64,000 bases of DNA from Lotus japonicus (GCF_012489685.1 NC_080044.1:71038732-71102731); one strand, 5' to 3'. Shown: positions 1 through 10,531, numbered from the stretch's first letter. A program made the numbers and translations. Notes: generated by a model not told the origin, from the sequence alone.

Positions 1-539
1 TCATTGTCAAGGCGGTAGTCATAATCATCGCCCAAATTAACTGCGACATCCGAAGGAACGACGATATTGGTCTCTTCAATACTCATAACGCTAAAAGGCA
101 CAGTATATGGTTCTGCAAGAAGCTCCTCATCAACAACATGTCTACCACCGTCTTCAGTGGGTCTCGGTTGAGTAGACGACAGATACGTCGGCACTGACAT
201 TGATGAACTTCCAGCTTCAGTAACTTCAACATACAGCTCCAGCTGAACCATATATGACTGCTGACTAAATGCATCCATCATGACTTGAACATCAACATTA
301 TCAACTATCTCAAAATGCGTAAAAAAAATGGGATTCGGTGTCGTCATAAATCTAGAGCTGACTCTAGAAATCATCTGGTTCCTTTGCAGCTTCAACCTTT
401 CGTGGATTTTCTTCTTCAAACGGTCGAAGGTAATGTTTCGCTTCAGATGCATGGACCTTCTCCGACCTTCGAATATGGCACCTTGGTCGCCATGGACAAC
501 CCTGCCATCGTAATACACAAAAGTAATAACTTGATCCAT
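1..539 (-). CDS. MULE-type transposase, N-terminal part (runs off the left edge)
   Basis: An uninterrupted minus-strand frame starts at an ATG at 539 and continues past base 1, giving about 179 residues. It begins MDQVITFVYYDGRVVHGD and contains KRNITFDRLKKKIHERLK followed by FFTHFEIVD and VQVMMDAFSQQ. I recognise this as the N-terminal, ubiquitin/PB1-like region that precedes the MULE catalytic domain in many plant Mutator-type transposases. An acidic, Ser/Thr-rich linker follows (EEETNIVVPSD-like). No catalytic motif lies in the window, so the call rests on the N-terminal domain alone. The product would bind element ends and act in the nucleus. The rest of the gene lies to the left. It could be intact or decayed; nothing in the visible part is broken. 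Confidence 0.7.
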   Translation of the reverse strand, partial: MDQVITFVYYDGRVVHGDQGAIFEGRRRSMHLKRNITFDRLKKKIHERLKLQRNQMISRVSSRFMTTPNPIFFTHFEIVDNVDVQVMMDAFSQQSYMVQLELYVEVTEAGSSSMSVPTYLSSTQPRPTEDGGRHVVDEELLAEPYTVPFSVMSIEETNIVVPSDVAVNLGDDYDYRLDN

Positions 540-659
540 TGCAAAGGTTTTTTTCGTTACAGAAACGTTCTGAAATGCAGGAGATTGAAGTTTTGAAAAT
601 ATTGAAGTGTATTTTTCGTAGAAGAAAGTTATGAGGCTCAGGAGTTAACTTATAGTGTT

Positions 660-1090
660 TTGAATTCGCAAAAATAATTGAGAATCCAGTCAATCTCGCT
701 TATTTTGTCATTTTGTATATCCTGGATTCGCAAAAAAAATTGAGCATTCAATCTTAGCCATTCCTTTCCCTCCATGTCAGTACTGCCACCTGAAAAGCAC
801 CTGAAAAGCACTTGAATTCGCAGGTAAAGTCGCGACACCAATAACGTGCAACCTGCCACCCTGCCACCCTGCCACCATCATTGACCATCATTCCAACTAC
901 ATGGAAAACGCAAGAAAACTTGCGAATCCAATAACGTGCAACCTGCCACCCTGACATGGAAAACGCAAGAAAACTTGCGAATCCCACCATCATAAAGCAA
1001 TGATTTCCCCAATCACCCTGCACCTCCCAACGCAGTCAGACCTTTTTCAGAATAATAGATGGAAACGCAACAAAACTCGCGAATCCCACT
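660..1090. repeat. Array of short GATTCGC-type repeats upstream of the transposase
   Basis: The motif ATTCGC/GCGAAT occurs at least six times in both orientations (near 665, 725, 815, 920, 975 and 1077). Two longer units are also repeated: one reading ATGGAAAACGCAAGAAAAC (about 900 and 954) and one reading CAATAACGTGCAACCTGCCA (about 838 and 928). CCTGCCAC is tandemly repeated at 848-873. The array lies directly 5' of the partial transposase. It resembles the subterminal repeats where transposases bind, but it could also be a promoter repeat. Confidence 0.55.
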
Positions 1091-1099
1091 AAAAGTACC

Positions 1100-2940
1100 C
1101 CATCTTGCTAAATAAATTTTTTCGTGCCCCTTTTTACTAATTAAAAAACTTTTTTGCATTATTTAGAAAAAAAATTCTTAATGAGCTAGGTACATGTTAA
1201 TTTAAATGAGCATATTCTGAATCAAAAGTTTCTTCCCATAATTACTTTTAACATCATAATCAATTTTATATAAATTAGTATATAATAAAGTTTAATGTTT
1301 TTTTATAGGAGGAAAATTAACAGTAAAAAAAGAGAAAAATTAACTAACATCTAAATACAATGATGCATAAGCAAAGGAAGGAGGCCTCATCGGCTCCTCC
1401 AAAGTTAAATGTTAATGATATTGTCCGGAGAAAACAATTTACAATTTAAAGGAAAAATGACACAAGATATGCACGGGTTAACATTACCATAAAACGTGCA
1501 AATCAACCGACACATAGTTGTTCTATCTTAAATAGAAGTTTCGGATTCAAATTTTATAAATGCAGTTGTGTGTTAAATATTGTGGTAGAATTAGAAACAA
1601 CTTTTACCACCTATAGTGAGGCTACTAAGCTCGAACACAATTGAAAATTGATTCATGGAAAAATAAAGTTGGTTTAAACCAAAAACTCGTGTGTCAGTAT
1701 CAAAATGACAAAATGCATGCAGCTTAGTGGAAATGTCCTTCTTGTCGAAGTTGGAATGGGTCTATAATATGTAGGGCGAAGTAAAAATGGAAATTTATCT
1801 TTACATTAGAAGAATAAGAGACAACCTAGAGGAACTTTAATAGTTTAGTTTCCTTAATATATAGGGGGCTGCTACTACTTCCCCAAAACTTTTCTTCTTA
1901 TAGTTCGGAAGTGAATGGTGATTTCTACTATCTATAGATGCTATTTTCATGTCTGATTATAAAAGAAGACAAGGAAACTAGAGGCTTATCAGAAAAAGAA
2001 AAAGGGGTAAAACAGAATATTGAAATTTGAGTAAAGGATCTCACATGAGGCTTTGGAGACTGCAGAAAAGTGTAATTTACTTTTTGACCAGCAAAAGTTC
2101 AGTTCAGCATCTTGGGTCAAACCATTAAAAAGACTCACTGCCAAGATAAGCTGCTGCAAAATTAGACAAGATAAACAATTATCAACTTGATCTATTAGTC
2201 AACAAGTTAGATTACCTTAGAAGATAAGTACATAACCTCAAATTTCAGGAAAATCATCTGTTTGGATTAGTTTTTTATTTTTTCAAAAGTAATTCTAAAA
2301 CGCAAAAATTACTCACATAAATTTTTCCACAAGATTAATTATAGCTTTGGATCAATGATAAAAGAATTTACAAACATACATTAAAAATGTGTTTGGTTTG
2401 CCTTTAGAACCTCCAAGCCATAATTAGCAAATTCTGACCTATTTTGACCTAAACCATGGTTTGGTATTTTCCTAATTGCAAATCAAACATGAACTAAATA
2501 TGTGGACCCAAGCAGCCCCCGCTGCTTACATTAATTTTAGGTTTATTAAAGACTGCATGGCTAGGAAATAGGGTTCAGGTGGCATTGTTTAGCATGACAG
2601 TTTTCAGAGTCCTTCTTATAGAGTTAATTTATTTTTGTTGGTCTCTCTTCAATGAATTAATTCTAGATTACTTGCAAAATATACAAATTTGGGCTTACTA
2701 TCTCAGGTGCACTAGTGTAATTAACATAATTATATCAGAAATTTTCGTTAACAAAGTCCCAGAGTCTAAATTTTGTGAATGTAAAAAATTCTCGGTGAGA
2801 GAACTAGTCTCACCATGATCTAAATCCAGCTCGAACAGGATAAAATGCTCAGTAAGAGAGCTAGCCCCACTTTATGGTGCAGAAAAAAAAATTGTTTAAA
2901 ACTTGGGTAAGTTAGAAAACCCAATACAAATTTCCTTAGA
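1100..2940. other. AT-rich intergenic region, no gene seen
   Basis: I find no convincing coding frame, RNA gene or element with clear termini here. Short frames such as 2579-2818 lack any recognisable domain. The stretch about 2240-2420 has motifs seen in low-copy legume intergenic DNA (TTTGGATTAG, CAAACATACA) but no clean terminal repeats. Confidence 0.5.
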
Positions 2941-3106
2941 GTAGTTGACAAGGGTAAAATGCTTGAACGTAAGTACATCACGTTGGGCCTAACAGCTTGT
3001 CTGTGCTTTGTAATTTACACTTTGATAGGAAATAGCTTTTGGTATTTTGCACTATGCATTCAGTGGCTGCTTTCTTCCTTTTACCTGGGTACGAACAAGG
3101 TAATTC

Positions 3107-3113
3107 TATATAA
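3107..3113 (+). promoter_or_regulatory. Candidate TATA box of TPD1-like gene A
   Basis: TATATAA lies in a conserved block (ATTCTATATAAACAG) shared with copy B. It sits about 330 bp before the start codon, so either a long 5' UTR or a 5' UTR intron is implied. A CTTCTTCACAG acceptor-like site lies at about 3390-3400. Confidence 0.4.
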
Positions 3114-3440
3114 ACAGTAATTTGCACGTAACAAAACAAAATGCATTTTATCATTGTGTATGCACATATTGTTAGAAGCAACTATGTCTTCATGAATATA
3201 TAGCCTTAAATTTTTTCTACACAAATTCATATACAGTACATTGAAACATATATCCCTCTGTCCTTGTGTGTTATCAATTTTCTTAGAAGTATATTGTTCG
3301 AAGCAACTTTGTAGAAGATTTTTCAAACATTTACCTCACAAATCTTGTACTACAAATATCCTTCTGTCCTTGTGTGTTCTCAATTTTCTTCTTCACAGCT
3401 TATCAGTTTGACTACTTGTCTGTCAAGCACAAAGACTAAA

Positions 3441-4197
3441 ATGAGCAGCATCATGAACTATTGCCTTATGTTCTTCCTCTGCTCCATAATTCCCCTTGTA
3501 CTTCGCCATGTGGGGGTACATTCAGGTATAGCAAGAAAACATTTTACTTTTTCTTACCAATTTTTCATTGAAGCTTATGCCTATCTTGTTTTTAGCAGGT
3601 CCTTCAACTCAGATTCTGCATTCTTTCCATGAAGACAAAAACAGGTCAATCACAGTGAAAGAAGAACAAGCACACTCTACATCTAGAAAGTTTTCATTGC
3701 ACGGTATTTATGTACTTCTCAATTTGTAATTATTAGTTTATAACCTTTGTGTTCTGTACCTGAGATGACATTTTTCCTTTTGGTTCCATTCTGAGTGCAT
3801 TTAGCTTTTTTGACTATCCACCATAATTTTGAGGTCATTGTGGTTTTCGACTTTATCTACAAACATTCACTGAATGTGTGTTTGTTTCTCATCAGGTTCT
3901 TGCAGTAACAGAGACATAAGCATCTCACAAAGCAGAGAATCTACAGCTGGGATTCCGCAGTATGTTGTGCAAATTGTCAACACCTGTGTTTCTGAGTGTG
4001 CTCCACATGAAATCCGCATCCACTGTGGCTGGTTTGCTTCTGCAAGAGTAATCAACCCCAGATTGTTCAAGAGGCTTTACTATGATGATTGCTTGGTGAA
4101 TGGAGGGAAGCCTTTAGCCTCTAGCCAGATCATCAGATTCTCCTATTCCAATTCCTTCATGTACCCTCTTGCATTCAAGTCTGCCAAATTTTGTTGA
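3441..4197 (+). CDS. TPD1-like secreted cysteine-rich protein, copy A
   Basis: Three exons, 3441-3525, 3599-3703 and 3896-4197, join in phase to 163 residues. Residues 1 to about 27 are a hydrophobic signal peptide (YCLMFFLCSIIPLVL). A short variable linker follows, then a C-terminal domain of about 100 residues. Its motifs are SCSNRDISISQ, GIPQYVVQIVNTCVSECAP, HCGWFASARVINP and FKRLYYDDCLVNGGKPL. These and six cysteines match the TAPETUM DETERMINANT 1 family. In Arabidopsis TPD1 is a secreted ligand for the EMS1/EXS receptor kinase and specifies tapetum. TPD1-like paralogues have wider expression, so a role in anthers is not proven. The splice sites are GT/AG, and the second intron ends TTTCTCATCAG. 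It has a tandem paralogue downstream that differs by scattered substitutions. Intact by inspection. Confidence 0.88.
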
Positions 4198-4718
4198 GTT
4201 CCAAAAAGTAAAAGAACTTCAAATTATAGAACTCATTTCCTACACCCAAAGAAACATGTGAAACCACAGGCATGCTTGTAAATCCTTTTACATTTGAGTG
4301 CATGTTTAGATACACAGTAACATTGGAAGGAGAAGTTACTCCTAGTAGCTCTTGTGGGAGTAGAATTGCTTCTGGAAAATTTGGACATGAATCTAAACAT
4401 GCTCTGATTCTAAAGCCAGAATCAATTACGAAGAGAAACTTATGTGAGTAGTTTTTGGGTTCCATACATTTCTTGTAGTTGTGATTCAGGCTGATTTAGC
4501 TAGTGTGGTTTGTTAGAAATATAATGCAAACTATTTATGAGTGTTTAAGCTTTGAGCAGAAAAGGTTCATGACATGTTTTTGATAATAATCTTCAAGCAG
4601 AAAAGGTGTTACTTCTTTCCATCTCCATCTTGCTCCCTCAATGTTCTTAGTTAGAAAAGGTGGTAGGTAGGCTGGTAGCATGTCAGCATAGTAGCATACA
4701 GAGTTTCATGAACCGAAC

Positions 4719-4860
4719 CATAGTTACCAGGTTCGTGGTACTCTTCGGTACGTGGTACGGATACGGGATCGTGGTACACCATATGTGAAGTATGCGGTAC
4801 GATGGGGGTATACAGAGTCGGTTCGTTTCGGTACGCACTTATAAATTTTACTAAAGAAAC

Positions 4861-4955
<95 letters not shown>

Positions 4956-5363
4956 TAATTACGTCATTTTGTATGTAAAATGATATTATCATTTACGTAA
5001 ATAATGAGATGAGGAGACGCTTATAAAATAAATGAGATGAGTAGAGGGGGCGTTGTTCATTTCAATACAATTAAGCTGCTTATTCAATGATTTAAATCAT
5101 TCATATTCCAAGAAATTAATATTAATGTTGAAATACTTAATCATTAATGTGCCTTACTCTTCCCATAAATAACTAGTTAGCAAGTGGTACACCACTTATG
5201 TTGTTCTGCATTCCAACCAGAAACAAAATTGAAAAAAAAGTTGGAACTCCACTTTGAAGTACAAATACGTGAATTGAAGAGAACCAATTCGCAAATGTAC
5301 CGTGAACCGGTACACATGAATTGGAACGCGGTTCCTAAGGTTTTGAGCGAATTCGGTAACTAT
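4719..5363. mobile_element. Non-autonomous TIR element (MULE-like) in the 3' flank of gene A
   Basis: The element begins CATAGTTACC and ends GGTAACTAT(G), a perfect 10-bp terminal inverted repeat, with weaker inverted similarity further in (GGTACG/CGTACC motifs). It is flanked by direct repeats GAACCGAAC at 4710-4718 and 5364-5372. Copy B of the duplication has a single GAACCGAAC at the homologous position (about 8454), which serves as an empty site. An 8-9-bp duplication fits Mutator or hAT. No transposase frame is present. Confidence 0.75.
4861..4955. repeat. (ATA)n microsatellite
   Basis: About 95 bp of nearly uninterrupted trinucleotide repeat inside the TIR element. In minus-strand frame it reads as a poly-tyrosine artefact, not a gene. 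Confidence 0.97.
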
Positions 5364-5567
5364 GAACCGAACAACTATGTAAACAGTCATTGGATTGAAC
5401 TATGCTAATTCTGTAAGCTCCTCAATTTTTAGGCTATGCAGTTGAGGCCTCAAATTCTGTCAAGAAGAAAGGAAGCCTGGAATAGCCAAATGTTAAATTT
5501 GTCAAAAGGAAAAAAGGTAAAAAGAAAAAAAAAATTGGCCGATTTGAGCCTGAACTTGAGCTGTTTT

Positions 5568-6241
5568 AAAAACTGTTTTTTTTTAGAGAAAAACGAAATC
5601 AATATTCAATTTATACATAAAAGAATTAATGGGTTACATTTACTTTTTTAAAAAATAAATTAAAAAAAGTCATGGTCTCATAGATTAATGAGTAGATATT
5701 CAATTTTATTAAACGCTTTTATTATTTTTAAAAATGTAAAAATAATATAGAGATTTGAGTTTGAAATTCAAAATTTAAATTTAGTATTAAATATTTTTAA
5801 TTAAAGCAAACTTTCGCAAATTTTTAAAAAAATTCTTAAACCACAAACAAGTGATTAAGCTCCATGTAATTTTCAAAAAAAAAAAAGCTCCAAGTAATTA
5901 TGGACAACTGACATACACACACTTACATGGTAAAAAACTTCCACGGGAAAAAATATTTTACATAAAACAAATTCGTTTAAAATGTAATAATTTTTGCAAA
6001 CTCTCCATTGCCCTCCAACCCTTATGTCTCCTTTCTCTAACCACTTTTACTAACTCTCGGGAACAAATATTTAGAATTAAGTATATATATGAAGTTTTTG
6101 TCAAATTTTGCAAGTTTGATGACACTCATTGTGATTTTATTTGGTTGAATGCTCATTTTTTTTTTCATATCTTAATTTATTAGTCCGTGCCTAAATAATG
6201 AGATCATATTTACCATGCAACGCACGAGATAAAAACGCTAG
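5568..6241 (+). mobile_element. Possible Helitron-like insertion at the duplication junction
   Basis: This stretch separates copies A and B and is absent from the outer ends of the duplication. It ends CAACGCACGAGATAAAAACG followed by CTAG, next to a T. A degenerate GC-rich hairpin followed by CTAG and insertion before T is the Helitron 3' signature. Homology between copies A and B starts exactly after CTAG. I did not find a convincing TC-type 5' end, so the left border is only the end of copy A homology. It contains no gene. Confidence 0.4.
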
Positions 6242-6404
6242 TAGTTGCAAAGGGTAAAATGCTTGAACATAAGTACTTAACGTTGGACCTAACAGCTTGT
6301 CTGTGCTTTCTAATTTACACTGATAGGAAATAGCTTTTGGTATTTTGCACTATGCATTCAGTGGCTGCTTTCTTCCTTTTACCTGGGTACGAACAAGGTA
6401 ATTC

Positions 6405-6411
6405 TATATAA
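6405..6411 (+). promoter_or_regulatory. Candidate TATA box of TPD1-like gene B
   Basis: TATATAA is conserved with copy A. Here it lies about 650 bp before the start codon because of the extra 340-bp block, so the two copies may use different transcription starts or untranslated exons. Confidence 0.3.
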
Positions 6412-7063
6412 ACAGTAATTTGCACTTAACAAAACTAAATGCATTTTATCATTGTATAAGCACATATTGTTAGAAGCAACTATGTCTTCATGAATATATA
6501 GCCAATAATTCTTTTCTACACAAATTCATATATAGTATATTGAAACATATATCCCTCTGTCCTTGTGTGTTATCAATTTTCTTAGAAGTACTTGTAGAAG
6601 ATTTTTCAAACATTTACCTCACAAATCTTGTACTACAAATATCTAAAGAAGGCAAAATATGATCAAATGGCTTGCTTTCATTCATATGCTACGTATATAC
6701 CTGAGTAAATGAATCTTTAGTATTAAATTACAATGAATATTATTAATTGATGACCAATTTGAATATTGAATCACCAATTCAAATATCAGTAGCTGCAGGT
6801 AGGAGCAATCCGTGGAGATGAATCTGCAATTGCTATTTGACCATAGGAGAGAATAATGCAAATGTTTTAATACCATTATTGTCTTGCTGTTATTCACTTT
6901 TACTACTGCAGCAACATTAGCTGAAATCATGCAGATGGTTAAAGATCATAGTTGACTTGCAATTACGTTCCTGTATTAATATCCCTTTCTCCTTGTGGGT
7001 TATCAATTTTCTTCTTCACAGTTTATCAGTTTGGCTACTTGTCTGTCATGCACAAAGACTAAA

Positions 7064-7821
7064 ATGAGCAGCATCATGAACTATTGCCTTCTGTTCTTCC
7101 TCTGCTCCATATTGCCCCTTGTACTTAGCCATGTGGGAATACATTCAGGTGCTGCAAGAAAACATATTGCTTTTTTCTTTCTAATTCTTCATTGTAGCTT
7201 ATGCTTATCTTGGTTTTAGCAGGCCCTTCAACTCAGATTCTGCATTCTTTCCATGAAGACAAAAACAAGTCAATCACAGTGAAAGAAGAACAAGAACACT
7301 CTACATCTAGAAATTTTTCATTGCACGGTACTTATGTACTTCTCAATTTGTAATTATTAGCTTATGACCTTTGTATTCTGTACCTGAAATGACATTTTTC
7401 CTTTTGCTTCCATTCAGAGTGCATTTAGCTTTTTTGACTATTCACCACGATTTTGACGTCACTGTGGTTTTCGAATGTATCTACAAACATTCACTGAATG
7501 TGTGTTTGTTTCCCATCAGGTTCTTGCAGTAACAGAGACATAAGCATCTCACAAAGCCAAGAATCTACTACTGGGATTCCACAGTATGCTGTGCAAATTG
7601 CCAACACCTGTGTTTCTGAGTGTGCTCCACGTGAAATCCACATCCACTGCGGCTGGTTTGCTTCTGCAAGAGTAATCAACCCCGGATTGTTCAAGAGGCT
7701 TTCCTATGATGATTGCTTGGTGAATGGAGGGAATCCTTTAGCCTCTAGCCAGATCATCAGATTCTCCTATTACAATTCCTTCCTGTATCCTCTTGCATTC
7801 AAGTCTGCCATATTTTGTTGA
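7064..7821 (+). CDS. TPD1-like secreted cysteine-rich protein, copy B
   Basis: Exons 7064-7148, 7223-7327 and 7520-7821 have the same lengths (85, 105 and 302 nt) and phases as copy A and encode 163 residues. The signal peptide (YCLLFFLCSILPLVL) and all six cysteines of the TPD1 domain are kept. Motifs include GIPQYAVQIANTCVSECAP, HCGWFASARVINPG and DDCLVNGGNPL. The protein should be exported to the apoplast, where TPD1 relatives act as receptor-kinase ligands. Amino-acid differences from copy A are mostly conservative, and frame and splice sites are preserved. Both copies therefore look functional. The upstream region differs from A by a 340-bp indel, which may alter expression. Confidence 0.88.
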
Positions 7822-8664
7822 GTTCCAAAAAGTAACATGTAAAACATGTAACTGATATTTCTTTATTCTCCACTTAGATCTCTCACTCGAGTCAATGTAT
7901 GTGTTAAATTTTATGTTAAATGATTCAAATTTTACAAAAATACATTGCCATAATTTATAGTACTCTTTTTCTACACCCAAAGAAACATGTAAAACCACAG
8001 GCATGTTTGTAAATCCTTTTACATTTGAGTCATTGAGTGCATGTTGAGATACACAGTAACATTGGAAGGAGAATTGAACCTGGGAGAAGTTACTCCTAGT
8101 AGCTCTTGTGGGAGTAGAATTGATTCTGGAAAATTTGGACATGAATCCAAACATGCTCTTATTCTAAAGCCAGAATCAATTAAGAGTAGTTTTTGGGTTC
8201 CATACATTTCTTTTAGGACCAGTAGTTGTGATTCAGGCTGGTTTAGCTAGTGTGGTTTGTTAGAAATATAATGCAAACTATTTATGAGTGTTTAAGCTTT
8301 GAACAGAAAAGGTTCATGACATGTTTTTGATAATAATCTTCAAGCAGAAAATGTGTTACCTCTTTCCATCTCCATCTTGCTCCCTCAAAGTTCTTAGTTA
8401 GAAAAGGTGGTAGGCTGGTAGCATGTCAGCATAGTAGCATACAGAGTTTCAAGAACCGAACAACTGTGTAAACATTCATTGGATTGAACTAGGCTAATTC
8501 TGTAAGCTCCTCAATTTTTAGGCTATGCAGAGGCCTCAAATTCTGTCAAGAAGAAAGGAACCACGGAATAGCCAAATGTTAAATTTGTCTCATTTGTCAA
8601 AAGGAAAAAATGTGAAAAAAGAAAGAAAGAAATTGCCCGATTTGAGCCTTAACTTGAGCTGTTT

Positions 8665-9037
8665 TGCTTATTAGGGGCAAAGGTAAAAATACTGTACTTG
8701 CAAATATTTTATGCATCTCTGCCTTTTCTAGACCAGAAGAATTTACTTCTCAAAGGGACAAAAGGGAACAATTCAAACATATCTTTTTATCTATGCTGGT
8801 GGTATGTTTACCTATGGTAACTTGACTTTTACCTTTAAAAGTTGGAGGAGCAAAGAAAATACAAATTCATGAAATAGACAAAAGAAAAGGGATCATTCTT
8901 TCCTTACAACACACTGCTCCTTTTAATTCAAGGAGGCCTCTCCTAAGAAGAAATAGAGAATGCAAAGGAAAACAACTAACTAAATTGAGGTGCTCCTTAA
9001 TAACATAATCTGCAAATCTTATCTTCCTCTCGAGTGA
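8665..9037. other. Intergenic spacer
   Basis: AT-rich spacer between the duplication and the kinase fragment. No gene, element terminus or RNA seen. Confidence 0.5.
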
Positions 9038-9382
9038 TCAAGCTAGCTCTCTGCTTATAATCCCCTCTTCAATTTTCAATGAGGCATTACGCGAAGCATA
9101 AGCATCATTCGCCTTATCTCTTGCATCATGTTTCCCTCCATTGAGATTTTTCTCCAATTGAAGTGCAAACTCAAGTTTCCACAGCACATCACCCATTGAA
9201 GGACGTTCAAGGCCATGATCAGCTAAACACTTCTGAGCTATCTCTGCAAACTTCTTCAAGCATTCAGTGTTAACTTTCCCATTAAGACAAAGATCAACAC
9301 CATCTTCAAGAGTCCCCTTCTTTAGGTTCAGCAGAAACCAATCTACTAAACTAACTTGTTCTTTTGGCAAGCCAGGATCAAG
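9038..9382 (-). pseudogene. C-terminal fragment of a CrRLK1L (FERONIA-like) receptor kinase
   Basis: The minus-strand frame reads LDPGLPKEQVSLVDW, then LKKFAEIAQKCLADHGLERP and SMGDVLWKLEFALQLEKN. These are kinase subdomain X-XI motifs of the Catharanthus roseus RLK1-like family (FERONIA, THESEUS, ANXUR group), which sense cell-wall state. Only about 114 residues remain. The frame hits TAA just upstream of LDPG, and a LINE tail lies at 9391-9520. No catalytic loop, transmembrane segment or malectin-like domain is present, so this is a relic, not a working receptor. The stop codon at 9038-9040 may be the original one. Confidence 0.8.
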
Positions 9383-9390
9383 TTAAATCA

Positions 9391-9520
9391 TTTTTTTTGT
9401 TCCGTCGGAAAACTAAAAGCAAAAAACAACTACAACGAGCTTAAACGGTCCCTCAAAATAAGGACCTCCAATTCCCAGGGCGGAGAATCCAGGGAGCACT
9501 CAAAATCCAGCGAGCACTCA
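9391..9520 (-). mobile_element. Short 3' tail of a LINE
   Basis: The sequence starts with a T-run (the poly-A tail on the minus strand), then GTTCCGTCGGAAAAC and later GGACCTCCAATTCCCAGG and CGGAGAATCC. It aligns by eye with the tail and last codons of the LINE at 60,090-60,190. A likely short target duplication AAATCA lies at 9385-9390 and 9521-9526. It is severely 5'-truncated. Confidence 0.65.
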
Positions 9521-9539
9521 AAATCATTAAATTAAGAAC

Positions 9540-9982
9540 CGATGCATTTTTTTCTTAACAATATTCTCATAGCCAATATTCATGAGAGTTATTGAGAATA
9601 TTACCTCGCCTCACAATCAACGGAACAAGCAGTAGGGGTTGACCAATAAGTTTTTTCTATTCATTAGAGTTGATAATCGAACCGGCAATCCCTCATTTAA
9701 GAGATGAAATGATGAACCAATACACCTAGTATGGACAAAATTAAATATATTTTTTTATCCTAACAAAATTAAATAGACTTTTGCTCTAAATTTATTTCAA
9801 AAACTTAATAATTATACTAGTTAAACACATAAGCATCTTTTCAAGTGAAAGAAAGAACACATGTCTCATTTGTCTCTTTCCACTAGGAATCTCCACTAAT
9901 CAACCCAAAGCATCTTCCTCACAATCAAATAAAATGTATGACAAATAGAAACAAATCAAACAATAAGCAAAGAGAACAGGCC
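9540..9982. other. Upstream region of the dirigent gene
   Basis: AT-rich, with no gene seen. It should contain the dirigent promoter, but I could not pick a convincing TATA box. An in-frame upstream ATG at 9938 exists (see the dirigent gene). Confidence 0.4.
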
Positions 9983-10531
9983 ATGGCCAATCCACTCACT
10001 TCCAATTTCTTTCTCTTCTTCATCTCCACACTGACCATCCTCTACGTAAACTACACCTTCCCCAGGTTCCAGCAACCACTACCAAACCAAACCAACCTCG
10101 TCTTCTACGTCCACGACCACTTCACCGGCGAAGACACCACGGCAGCCACCGTCGCCGGCAACAGCGGAACCGCCTCCAGCATCCTTCGCTTCGGCACGGT
10201 GGCGGTAGTGGACGACCCTGTAACAGAGGGACCTTCCATCGACTCAGCGCTCATTGGCAGGGCACAGGGCGTGTACATAAACTCGCAGCTTGACGGGAAG
10301 GGGCTGTACATGGTTTTCTCTGTGATCTTCACCGGCGGTGAGTTCAGAGGGAGTAGCTTGGAGATTCAGGGTTCTGATATCTTCACGATGAAGGAACGAG
10401 AATTTGGAGTTGTTTCGGGTACTGGTTATTTTCGGTTTGTGAAAGGGTATGGGATTATGGAAACAGAGTTCATGGATATAGAGAATCTAAGAGCTACTCT
10501 TAAGCATAATATAACAGTCAAGCATTATTGA
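9983..10531 (+). CDS. Dirigent protein
   Basis: A single-exon frame of 182 residues from the ATG at 9983. I prefer this start over the in-frame ATG at 9938 because the hydrophobic signal peptide (NFFLFFISTLTILYV) follows it directly, whereas the longer form adds a polar Asn/Lys leader. The dirigent domain covers most of the mature protein: LVFYVHDHFTGED, LIGRAQGVYINSQLDGKG, YMVFSVIFTGGEFRGSSLEI, QGSDIFTMKEREFGVVSGTG and FRFVKGYGIMET. Dirigent proteins are secreted beta-barrel trimers that steer stereoselective coupling of phenoxy radicals in lignan and lignin-type synthesis, without oxidising the substrate themselves. Subfamily and substrate cannot be told from sequence alone. The length is normal for the family and no defects are seen. 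Confidence 0.93.
   Translation: MANPLTSNFFLFFISTLTILYVNYTFPRFQQPLPNQTNLVFYVHDHFTGEDTTAATVAGNSGTASSILRFGTVAVVDDPVTEGPSIDSALIGRAQGVYINSQLDGKGLYMVFSVIFTGGEFRGSSLEIQGSDIFTMKEREFGVVSGTGYFRFVKGYGIMETEFMDIENLRATLKHNITVKHY

Larger units (their letters stand above)
2946..5567 (+). repeat. Tandem duplication unit, copy A (TPD1-like locus)
   Basis: This segment, starting around GTTGACAAGGGTAAAATGC, is repeated as copy B at 6242-8664. Homology covers the promoter, three exons, both introns and about 700 bp of 3' flank. It ends near GAACTTGAGCTGTTTT in both copies. Copy A additionally carries a TIR element at 4719-5363 that copy B lacks. Copy B has an extra 340 bp upstream of its start codon. Confidence 0.85.
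6242..8664 (+). repeat. Tandem duplication unit, copy B (TPD1-like locus)
   Basis: Copy B matches copy A from the distal promoter through the 3' flank. Differences are an extra 340 bp upstream of the gene (about 6644-6983, flanked by AATATC on both sides), some small indels in the 3' flank (about 7840-7960), and absence of the 645-bp TIR element. Confidence 0.85.

Noticed and set aside
4651..4992. A frame of 113 residues with a long poly-tyrosine run
   Set aside because: It is a translated ATA microsatellite inside a TIR element.
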